Positions 11,501 to 23,500 of a stretch of 64,000 bases of DNA are shown here, piece after piece. The notes under the pieces were generated by a model. That model had not been told where the DNA came from. It made no database searches and saw nothing but the letters and a program-made list of their open reading frames with translations. Within the stretch, counting starts at the first letter, position 1; every line of letters begins with the position of its first letter. Origin of the DNA: Cervus elaphus (taxonomy: Eukaryota > Chordata > Mammalia > Artiodactyla > Cervidae); assembly GCF_910594005.1 (NCBI RefSeq), contig NC_057820.1, forward strand, positions 1,059,001 to 1,123,000, in the 5' to 3' direction. A program made the translations under genes and the position numbers.

Positions 11501-14500
11501 AGTTCTGTATCAGCTGAATTTTTGTGCTCTTTTCCCTGTGTACGTGGTGGTTCTATTTTTTTCCAATAAAACTTTTTATTTAAAAAATAAAAAAATAAAA
11601 TAAGTGGGTCAGTCCAGACTACACCACGGAAGTGGAAAGGTCTGGGCTGTGGTGGAGCAGACCCGCTTACTTCAGCCACAAAGCTGCTCACTCATTCCTG
11701 ACCACCATGCAGGTCTGTTCTCATCTTTGAAAACTCAAACATGGTTTTCGTATCAAAGGAAATCCGGACTCATTTCTGAACCCTGACTGTCTTCCTAATG
11801 GATAAAAGAATCAAGGAATGGGAGTGTCTGCTTTCCCTACGAGCAAGCGTCACTGGGAACAATGGGAGGTGACATGGGGATTCGAGGACCGCACAATGAG
11901 AGGGCTGCCACGAGGAGGAGAAAATGGCAAATTAGTTTTACCAATCTCAAAAAGGAAAAAGAACTAGTATGTAAGAAAGAAGTCTCTTTTGGGAAGTCAC
12001 GAACAAACATAAGATTTCATATACCCAGTGACCAGACTGTTCATCTGATACCTTCATGTGTTTAGAAACTAAAAAGATACCTGCTCGTCACCTACAAGGG
12101 TGAATGGCCAGCATTCCAGGGGAAAGGGACCCACTGGAATGACTGGAGGAGCTACCAAGTGGGATTTCTTTAAAGTCAGTTTTCCCTCCAAAGGCCCCCA
12201 GGCCAGCGGGCCCTGGCCTGCTGCAGGCGTGGAGGGCACTGAGCGCGGCCCACCTGGCTGTAGTCCTGGACGTCCTCCTTTAGCAGCTCCAGCTCCTCCT
12301 TCTCCTTCGTCAGGGATTTCTTCTGCTCCTTCAGTTTCGAGCACGCATTGCTGAGTACATCAATTTCCTCTTGAGTTATTTCCTCTTCCTGGAAACAAAA
12401 CAAACCAGCAAACCAAAAAACCTAAGTGAAAGGGAGTAACTGGGTTTGTCAGAAGGGCTGGCCCACTTTTCCATCCGAGCCATGTCCGTGTAGGCAGCAT
12501 CGTCGCGCCCCGGTGCGCCCCCCATGCCTGAGGGCGCCTGCGCAGGTGTGTCTGGCAGACCCCCCCGGAGCCACCACCACCCGACCGAGAAGCAGCATCA
12601 CCCCAAAAGTTTCCTCCAATCAGGAACCCCCCACCCTGGGACTTCTGCCATGAAAGACTCATTGCTGGAATTCTGACAGATGGTGTCACACGGCTCGAGC
12701 TCCGTCACTCAGATTCACCGTGACGGTGTGTTCCTTTAACCGCCACGTACAATTCCATCCACCCGTACGAGGACCTGCTCGTTCATCATCATGGCTATCC
12801 TTTGCTGTTGTTCAGTCGTCAGTCGTGTCTGACTCTTTGTGACCCCATGGACTGCAGCACGCCAGGCCTCCCTGTCCCTCACTGATCCCCGGAGTTTACT
12901 CAAACTCATGTCCATTGAGTCAGTGATGCCATCCAACCATCTCATCCTCTGTCATCCCCTTCTCCTCCCGCTTTCCATCTTTTCCAGCATCAGGGTCCCT
13001 TGAATTTCCACATATGTTAATAAGCTTGTCAATGTCAACAACAAAGGATGCTGGAATTGTAGTGGTCTTGAATCCACAGATCAGCTAGGAAGAATTAACA
13101 GCCTACCAACATTAAGTCTTCATGTCTAGGAGTGCAGTGAAGCTCTCTACTTACTGCTTTAATTTACCTCAACAACAGTTTATAGCATCCTGTAGAGGTC
13201 TTCATGCCTATTTCCAAATTTACCCCAAGTAGTTCACTTTAGGGGTATGATCTATCTGTGATATGCCTCTGAAAATTTCAACGTGGGTGTTCATCTCTAG
13301 CACTAAGAACTCCAATGCACTCTCAGGCGCTCACGGCACCTGTGAACAGTCCACTGCCACGTGACTTCATCTTCTTCTCATCTAACCATCCTGGCTAGAC
13401 CCTGCAGCCGACGCAGAGCAGGTGAGCCGCGGACACCCCAGCCGCCGGGGTTCCTCTGATCGGGGGCGCCCCTCACGGCCCTGCGGTCAGAAGGCTCACT
13501 CCCACATTAGTTGAGAACAGGGCTCAGTTCAGCCCACTGCTTTCTGTACCTCTGCTGAGATGATCGCTCACAGTTTCGCTCTTGAGTCTGTTAATGTGCT
13601 TGTGACACTAATATTTCTGGATTCCTTAGACAAACCCCACCAGGTCATGATGCATTTTCTAACTTAACTATTTGTTCATGTTAATCCTTATTTATGAACA
13701 TCTGTTAATCGTTTTGACTGCACTGGGTCTTCGCTGCCGCGTGTAGGCCTGCTCTACTTGCAGTGGCTTCTCTTGGCACAGAGCACAGGCCCCCCAGTGT
13801 GTCGGCTTCATGAGCGGTGGCTCGCGGGCTGAGCCTGTGGGACCCTCCCGGGCAGGTGGACTCTTGACCACTGACCACCAGGGCAGCCAGTCACGCCGCA
13901 CCGTCCTTCTTACAGAGCAGCCACACGGCACTTCCTGGAGTTCGCGGAAAACCGCACTCCGCTCAGGACAGACCCCTTCTGCGGCTGCCTCTAACTCCCC
14001 TGGTGCGGCCTCAGGAGGCGCTCATCTCAGGGTCCTCCTCCTCTTCAGCTTCCTGCCAAGAGGATGTGCGGTATGGGAAGGACTTCTTCCCTCCGTGTGG
14101 ACAGAGCAGCACCGCTACCCGGAAGCCTTTCCCTGCGGTGAGGTTTTCAGCAACTTGGGTTCTCTGTCCCCAGAGACGGCTGACATCCCAAGACCCCTCC
14201 ACTGCAGACAGGAAATGGCGCTGCCCCGCTCTCCGAGGCATCTTTCTCATAAGCCGAGGTTCTTTGTTCGAAGTTTTGTGTGCTTCCTGCTAAGTCATCC
14301 TTGGCAACCCTTAGTTCACAAGCTCTCCTAAGAGTTGAAACGTCCCTCTCTGTCTCAGTCCTTGATGCACTGGCAATGGGCCGCCTCTCTCTCCATGGAG
14401 ACAGCCATCACCCCAGCCCGAGTGCAGACTGATGAGTCCTTCCACCAGGCTGCGCTCTGTGAGCCCGACCAGATCCCGCCTCTGCTCTGCTTCCCGCCTC

Positions 14501-17500
14501 AGCCCCAAACTGCCTTCAGAATGACCCTGGCTCCTCGGTCCCTGACCCTTCCCAGGTCTCTTTTCGAGCCAAGGTCAGCCCAGGCTCCCAGGAGCCTCTT
14601 TCCTCGAGCCTCACGTCAGTGACATGGAGTGCTGGTCTTCATCTGTCTCCCAGGCCATCACCAGGTGAAGCAGAGCCCACTGGGCATACCCCAGACTATG
14701 CTAGCCCACATCCACCACTGCCCCCCGAAGCCGTGCCCACAGACACAGCTCACATCAGCAGGACCCCCACCTGACGCTTCATGCCTTCTCTTCTCACATG
14801 AATAGCCTTTCACCACCCCGTGCCCCATCAGAGGCCCTTCCCACCCACCGGCCTGGAGGGCTCATGTCCCCCGGCTCCTCCCTGAGGCCCTGCAGTGGGG
14901 CTTTCTCCTCCACCTCCAATGACCCCACGCTGGCCCTCGGGGCTCCATCCTCAGATGGCACCCCCGGGCCCCTGGCACACCTCACGAAGGCCAGCCCCAC
15001 CCAGGTGCTGACAAGTGTGACCTCACAGGGCCCCCAACCCACGACTCGCTGGGAGGCCCCAGACTGACCTGCCACCCGCCTCCTCTCTCCTACTCCAGCT
15101 TCCGGCGACACTGCACCTGCCCGTGAGCGCGGCCCCGCCAGCGCCTCCAGGCGGCCCCGCCCGCCGCGCCCCTGCACCCAGGCCCGCCCGGGGCGGGGTG
15201 CTGAGTGTGGGTCCAGGGCAGGACGGCGAGGCTGCCGGCAGCGAGCACCCAGGTACGCAGCACATCGGGAGGTGACAGCACAGCGAGCCTCCGCGAGGAC
15301 CACACCCCTGTCCCTGCTGGGCGTCCTGCCCGAGGAGCACGGGCTGAGCCAAGGCTGGGCCGCCTCCCTTCCGGGCTCGCTCTCCACACCCCGCGACCGT
15401 CCACCGTCACCCTCCGCAGCCAGGCTGCAGCCGTCCGGGCCCCGCGTCCTCGGGAGCCCCTGGAGCCACTGGCGTCCGGCGGCTGCACGCCGCTCCCTCT
15501 GGCGAGCACCGTTACCTTCAAGCCTTCCAGGACGGGCGCGCTGTCCTTCAAGACCTCGGGAGACAGGGTCACAGCAGGCTCTTCTGGCTGCAGCTCAGCC
15601 ACCGGCCTCCCCGGGGCACCTTCGGCCACCACCTCGGGCTCCGCTTCCTTCTGAAACGCAAGGCCGCTGCCGGCTCAGCAACCCCCACAGGACCGCGGCC
15701 TTCTGGGGCGTCCACACTGGCAGACACGCCGCTGGCCAGAGGGCCGGCTCCATGAGGGTCGAGGTCTGTGGAGCCTGGCCAGCCTGCAGCAAGCCCACTT
15801 CCGCAAGGCTCCCCCGCAGGACGCTCCAAGCTGGCGCTGTGTGGGCTGAGGCGCGCTCACGCCGCTCCTCCTCCAGGCCCCAGCATCCACGGGGCCTCAA
15901 TCCTCAGTTTCAGGGCCGTGGGCCCAGGCTGGCAGCACCCGCTTCACCCCCCTCCCACGCCCACGCAGCCCCACTCACTGCTGCCTGGGCCGCGGCCGCC
16001 TGGCTCTTCCTCTGCAGCTCCTTCTCGCGGTGCTCCTGCTGGATGGCCGCCTCCTCCTGCAGCGTGGCCTCCAGCTTCGCCTTGTTGTCCACCTGCTCGC
16101 CCTCCACCTCAGCCACCTTCACCTGGGCTTCCTTCGCCTTCAGGGAGGGGAGCCTGTGAGCGTGCCCTGATGCTGGGCAGCATCCCCACCAGCACAGCCC
16201 CGGCACCCAGCCAGTGTCTCCAGGCGTTGTCCCCTCCAGGCCTGCTTCCCAAGGAGAAGGACCCCAAGGGCCACCTTCCCACATCCCGCAGGGCCCTCAG
16301 GGGAGGAAAGACAGACAAGAGAGAGTTGGGGGCGTCTCCCCGAGAAGCGAGGGGCCCGAAAGAGAGCAGCAGAGGGGTCCGGTTGCACGCACCACAATCT
16401 CCGGGAGGGTCTGCAGGGTGGACTTGAGCTGGTCGGCGGGTGACAGGGTCTCAGGAAGGTACATGGCCCGGGACAGGATGAGCAGCGATGTCGGGATCTC
16501 CTGGTGCAGGTGCAGCTCCAGCCACTGTGAGCGGGAGGTCAAGACCCAGGCTCATCTTTGGCCTGGCCGCTACCGGACCTGGCCGAGCCCTCCCCGCTCT
16601 GGTTTGCATTGGGGAGGGGAGCGGGGTGCAGGCTGGCAGCAACCATAGCAGTGACTGAGTGGACCCCATCACCCGAGCGAGCTCTCCCAGAAATGCCTCA
16701 AGCCCTACAAGGGGTCTGTCGGCCACCACGCTCACACCTGAGTCCCGGGAGCAGCAGACGCCCTGCGGCGAGACGTGGGCCTGGGGCACGTGGAGCAGGA
16801 CGCGCCGCCCGGTGCTGCTGAAAGCAGGGCCGGCAGCGGCTGGGCTGGCCTGGGGCCCGCTGGCCCACACCCCGGTCTCCGCTGAGGGACACTCGGGACT
16901 CTCACAGGAGGCTGGCCTGGCCCTCGGGCATCCTCACAAGACCAGGCAGAGTGGCAGGAAATACTCCAGCGGTGACCCAGAGCCCTGCCCAGGCACACAC
17001 AGGCCCCGCCGAGGTGGGCGCAGAGCCGCAGGGGCCTCCGGCCGGGGTTGAAGGGCCCTGCCCCACGCACCTGCTTCAGCTGGTCCCGCAGGCGGTCTTC
17101 TGTGACACCCAGGGCCCGCATGCCTCGCGCCCGACACGCCGCCTGCAGCTCCTTGACGTTGAGGCTGTCCACGCCCTCCTCGGCGATCAGCTGTCAAAGG
17201 AAGAAGCCGGTGACCTCCAGAGGGCTCACACCCCGAGGGAGGGTCTGTGCTGTCTGCATACACACACTAGTCTAAGCGTGATTAGAACCTTCCCGACACA
17301 CTCTGCCAAACACGAGGTAAACACCCCCCCACACACCCGAGGCGCCAGTTCCGAGTTTGCAGGGACCAGACCGTCTGACAGAGGGCGGGACCTCAGGGTC
17401 AAGGGCCAGGACCCACCGCGGATGCAGGCCTTCCACCAGGCCCAGGCCCCGCGCTGCCTGAACCCCACAGTCCTCCCATCCCCCACACGGCCGGCGTCCT

Positions 17501-20500
17501 CTGTGTTCCCAGGACGGGAGAGGAAGGATGGGACTGGGGTGACTGCGCTCAAGATGCCTCCTGACCCTCCCTGTGCAGCCTGAGGCCGCAGTGACCGAGC
17601 GGGAAGCATGCAGGAGTGCCCGAGGCAGGGGGCACAGCACCGGGGTCTTGAGGAGCCTGTGCAGGGATGAGGGGACAGGAGGGAAGGAGGAAGGCCAACA
17701 GTGCCCCCTGTCAGCCCGGGGACAGCCACGCGGGCCCCCGTCACACCTGATGGGTGGTCTCAGGGCACGGCCGGGAGGCGATGCCGAGCCGGGCCCACGA
17801 GGACCTCAAGAGGCCCCTTCAGACACAGCTGCCCCCGGACAAGAGTCTGCTCTGCCATCGGTCGTCTGCACGCTGCGGAAGCTTCCAGTTGGCCCTGGAG
17901 ACGCAGGCAGCCCGTGTGGGTGAGCACGCCACACCCACAATGGTCCTGCTCCCACCGCTGGCCCAGGGCGGGACGTCTGGTCTGTCTCCAGCGCTGAGTG
18001 GTTATGAGACGTGGCGTGATGACTCCCCCTGCCCATCCTCTAGCAGCACCCGTGGCCCCTCTGCGCTTCCCAGTGCATCGCCGCGTCCTTCTTCAGGGGC
18101 TGCTCTGATGGCAGGATGCATTCAACTCATCACGAGGTGACCCGCAGGGGCCTCACCCCATCCTCCCCCGCCGGCTGAACTTGTACGAACGCCACCACTG
18201 GACACGGAGTCCATCTCTGCTTCCACCACCACACCTCACCTCACAAGGCCGACTCACCATCAGGAGTGAAAGCCTGTCGCCTGTCACACATAGTCGCTTT
18301 CGGATGCTCCGCCACAAGCTTGGTTTTCCTTCACCTGAGAACATCCTGATTTCCCTCTCATCCCAGTTTTTTCTAAATTTTTAATTTAATTTTTATTTTT
18401 GCTAAATACAGGACTGAGTTGACAGTTTTTTTTTTTTTTTTCAGCACACAAAGAAACACTTTCCAGTTCCTCCTGGCCTCCAGGCTTCTGATGAGAAATG
18501 CACTCTCATTCAAACTGTTTGTCTTGCAGTCTCTCTCATCAGTTTCAAAATTATTTCTTTGTCTTTCAAGTTTGTTCATCTGATTCTGTCTTCATGTGGA
18601 TTTCTATGGGTACATCCTGTCTGAGATTCACTTGGTTTCTTAAGTCTGTTGATTTATGTCTTTTACTGAATCTGGGAAATGGCCAGTGGTCAACATGACC
18701 CACTGTATCTGTCCACTCAGCGCTGGCGCCCACCAACTGCCTTTTCTCACTGAGGTCCTTCCTCCTGGTTCTTAGCACGAGGAGTGATTTTCAGAGGAGG
18801 CTGGACACTCTGGGTTTGGGGCTACGAGGTCCTGACTCTCTCTTCTGTCCTAGCAGGTTCCCTCCTACAGCACTCTGGCGGGGGTGTGACACCCCACGTT
18901 CACAGGCGTGTAACGGACAGTCTGGCATCTACTGATACAAGCTAACAGCCAAAGATGTTTACATCGCCCCTGTGGCCCTTCCTGGGTGTGCAAAAATCGT
19001 ATTTCAAACTCTCCAACCACAAACCCAAACCTCTGTTTCACTTCCTGCCCAATCAGTGGGCGTGGTCTCCAGCTGACCACGCCCACTGAACCAGGGATAA
19101 AGGCCGAGTCACGCTTCTGCCTCCCCTCATTTCCTGGTCTCGTCTCCGGGAACTGTGAGCATGAGCTCCCTCCAACAGTCCTGAGTTCTCAGCGACGTCA
19201 CTCAGCTGTACCCGTAAATTGCATCCTGGGCACGTTCTGGAACAGGTGGGACTGGCCTCCACTGAGGCTGGGGCAGAGGCTCTTCTGACTGCTGGACTGG
19301 GTGGGTGGACTCTGGGCCCCCGTTAGCATGCTCACTGGCTGGGAGTGGCAGGAGAGCCTCCTGACTGGCCCCTCCTGACACCACTCTAGCGGGGGGCGGG
19401 GGGAGGTGGAACTTGGGCCTGAGGATGGGTGTGGAGGGTGGCCCCCGGCAGGTCCCCACCACAGACGGGCAGCGAGGGACGAGCTGGCCTCGGCAGACAT
19501 CACGGACGGGGTCCATGCTCGGCCCTGCCGCCCAGCACAGGGGGCAGGGTGGGGACACTTCCCGGGCACCTGGCTGCAGCAATGCTCTCAGATGCCTTCT
19601 GTCTTGCGGGGTGACCTCCTTCCTGTGCTCAAAGGACGAGCTTCTAAAATCTGTCCTCATCAGTGCCTTCGGGCCTCTTCAGGCCCAAGGCTGGGTCTCC
19701 TGAGGCACAGACCTCCCGTCAGTCCTGGGGTATCAGGCGCCTCTTCCTGCTTTCCAGACGTCTTATGCAGGTCTTCACCTCACGTCAGGAGGAAAGCACG
19801 CCCCATCCACTGCTCAACTGCAGAGGTCTGGCTGCCCCCCACCTCCCAGGAGTCCCAGCACTGAGGTCAGGCCACCTGTTCAACGTCACACAACAGTGAG
19901 TGGCCAGGCCCCAACCAAGGCTGCCTGCCTTCAGGCTGCCTGCTCCCAGGTGGGGCAGCCACACGGCAGGCTTTCCACATCACATCTCTTCATGCCTACG
20001 AAATGCGGTACTGATCTGCTTCCAGAGAACAAGACAGACAGTTTTACCTGAAAACGGGAATCTCAGAGGATGGATTTAAGAGTAATCAGATCAAGAGGAA
20101 GAGAGGATAAGTAACCTGATGTACTGGGGGGTGGGTGGTATTTAATGAGACAATGGAAACACCAGAACCAGGAAACAGGAGCACAGATACCACCTCGGGA
20201 CGTTACTGTGAAACTGATAAATCCAAACAAGATCTGAGGTGCTGCAGAGAAAGACGGCCGTCTTCAGAGAAGAGTAACCGGCCTGGTGGCTGACATACCC
20301 TCAGCAGCATCTTTAAACGTGAAAAAGACCCGCGAGCCCTGGGTCCTCTGCCCAGCAACACCCCGCAGGAGGGAGGCTAATACAGGGGACTTGTCAAGTG
20401 GAGGAAACGGCCTGGGTGGAAACAGGCAGGAAGGCCCGGGGTCAGGAGGAGAAACATGTGGTGGTGCACAGACACCAGCTCCGGCGCAGACACGCAGGCA

Positions 20501-23500
20501 GTGCACGCAAGGGGGAGGGTGATGCGGCAGGGCCCCGCAGCCCCAGCACAGGTGTGGCGGGAAAAGCATCCACTCTGTTAGACTCCTGTGCTCAGGGAAG
20601 CCGGCTGTGAACTGTAGAGAAACAGCTCAGGTAATAAGTAAATAACAAGCTAATGGAGAGAGGACACAAGAGTAAATACCTAATTAATGCAAAGAAGGCA
20701 AGGAAAGAGATTAAGTGGAACATAAAACAGGCAGGAGGAACAGAGTATAGACTAAATATGCCAGCTATGAGACAGGAGGTCATCCTCGCAGGTCAGAACA
20801 ACAGCAAGCACACTCAGCAGATGTAAGGACGGGAATCCTGTAAGTAAAACAGCAGCAAGCTGGCCCAGCTCTCAGACACCAAACACCACAGAGTGAAGGC
20901 TGAAAGGGCACCGGGGAGGACGCGGGCGCCTCGAGATCTCTTCCCGGGAGACGCACACTCGAGGCGCACTGCAGGCCAGCAGGGGGGCAACCAGGTCATG
21001 GTCAGGACCTGCTTTTGACTTCCTGCCCTTTACTTGGGCGGCCCCAGTTCTAGGTCACTATTTTTATAGGATCTATCAAAGGTCTGGGGTAAAATCTACG
21101 TTAAAAGGTTTTGATTAGAGTGCTCTTTAGGGAAGCACAAGATTAGTTAAAGTAACAGTTAATAAATTATGACATACCCGTATAATGGAACATTAGGCCG
21201 CTGTAAAACCCACCTTCTCAGGGACTACTTCCCACCACGGAGATGGGCTGTCATGGCGGCTGAACCCGTGCAACCCCAGCACAGCCCAGCACGCGCCCAC
21301 CTTGTCGTCCGCCTTGATGGAGCGCAGCCTCATGGTGAGCTGGAAGCGCAGGAAGTTGTTGGTGCCGATGGACTGCAGCTCCAGCAGCTTGCACAGCGCC
21401 ACCAGCTGCGGGCGCGTGAGGTTGTCCAGGGTCAGCTCGTCCTCAAACAGCTTGGAAAAACGCATGATTTCCTCGTTGCTGGGTCTCTCACCCGTCTCGC
21501 GGATCTGCGGGAGCCATCGCAAGGGTCACTACTAGCGGGCTGTGTGTCCCTCGGCACCCCTACAGCGGGTGGGCTGTGTGCCCCCCAGCACCCCCACAAC
21601 GCCTGGGCACACGCCTCGAGTCAGGAAACAAAGCAGAAGGGCTGTCTACAGCCTCCCTCAGCTCTACGCTCAGAAACACCCACAAGGAGCGGCCCCTGGG
21701 ACCCAGACCCGAGTGCTGACCGGCCGGCCTCCTTCGAGCAGGGCGTCATGCAGCACACGGAGTCTCGTCCCTGGACCCCGCGTGCTGTGCCAGCAGGCAG
21801 AGGTGGCTGGCAGGAAGGAGCTGGGGCCTCTCCACGTGGGGCAGGAGGCCCGCCTCCCTCCCCGAGGGTGGACATGGCCATGAGGCAGTCTGCCCCCTCC
21901 CCTCCAGCCCAGGCCCTGCCTGTCACAAGTGTGGGCCCTCGGTTCCTCCCCCAGGGCTGCTGCAGTCTGGAGACCAAGACGAGGCTGGTGGATGGCGGTG
22001 CACATCCCCGGGACAACGGTGTGGCCTCCACGGGTGCGGGGCAGGACCAGTTACATCCCTCCAGCCCTGGCCCTGAACCCCACCCTCACTGTGCACAGTG
22101 AAAGAGGGGGAAAAGAGGCAGGGGCCCCAGCCTGTAACCAGCTCCAGGGACCACAGGCCAAGCCACAGGGACAAAGCATCACAGCACCTTCTGGAAGAAC
22201 ACGGAGAAGTCTTTGGTGGCACTCCCCTTGGCAGCCTTGTTCTTCAGGGCCATCTCCTCGATGGTGTCCTGAAGGAACTTGGCCAGCTCCAGCTTGACCC
22301 GCAGCTCCTTCTTCAGCCTCTCCTCCTGCGAGGTCAGAGAGGGCACTGCACCCCAGCCCCCAGCCCCCAGCTGCCGGCGTGACGGTGCAGCCCCAGCAAC
22401 GAGTGCACGTGCCCCCAGCCCAGGCTCCCAGACGCCTCCGAACAGCGCTTTCTCCACTGATGAGCTGTGTTCCCAAACTTTCTAGCTCATGACAGGAAAT
22501 TCTGGGTGACACACCTGCCCCCCCAGACCCCACCACAGAAGGGACCCACAAATTCCATAAACAGCCAGTTAGTAAAGCTTTTCAGACCCTGTGGGCCGAG
22601 CCACGGGAAACGTGAAGACCATCAGACAGTACATACACAATGGGGCACTCGTGTCCCCAGAAGGCCTTATTGCCCAGGGGGGGGGCCGGCGTGGGCCTCA
22701 GTTGGCCAACCTTGCCCCAGACCCGTGTCATCCCCCGTAACAGGCCTCGGTCTGTGGCTTGGGGACACTGCTCTAGACAAACTGTAACCTATGACACTTA
22801 AACAATGCAGCTTTGGAACTACTTCAAGCTGGGTCTGGAACGGGCCGGTCACCTTGCTGGACTGGGTCTCAAACGTGGACGGCAGCATGTTGGGGAAGAG
22901 CTTCACAGCGACAGGCAGCAGGAACTCCATGAAGGGCACCACCACAAAGACCAGGAAGGGCACGAGGCGGAAGAGGTCAGCGCAGATGCGGAGGAACTGG
23001 ACGGGCAGAGGGCCGAGGGTGAGCGGGGAGCACGCCTTCTCACAACGGCAGGGGAGCGGCAGTGGGCCCTCCCGGGGAGCAGACAGGGCTCCGCAGGCAC
23101 CCCGGGGGCCAAACCATGCGGTTTCAGAAAAGCTGGGTGCGGGGGCTCCCCTGGCAGGCCAGTGCTTAGGACTCCTCGCTCCCACTGCAGGGGGCACAGG
23201 TCAGATCCCTGACTGGGGATCCGTCACCCATGCTGTGTGGAGTACGGCCAAAAGAGTTTAAAAAAGGAAAAGAAAAGCTGGGTGGGAGCTAACTCTGTGA
23301 GAAGTGGCACCCGTCACTGGCAGCTGCTGCATGTGGGCCGGCCCAGGGCTTCAGCAGTTGCCCCCTGGCCCGGCGGAGAGCTGGACAAGACCATGCCCTG
23401 AGGACTGGCCCTCAGCGAAGCCCCAAGGAGGGCTGCAGCCACACCTCGTACTCCACACACTGATAAAAATCAACTGTTTCTCTATACTCTCAATAAACAA

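Larger units (their letters stand above)
17191..21300 (-). other. LETM1: LETM1 intron 6
   Basis: Besides the L1 pieces at 18390-18720 and ~21137-21210, the inverted repeat at 19053-19089 and a MIR-like trace, I see no feature in this 4.1 kb intron. Confidence 0.7.
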
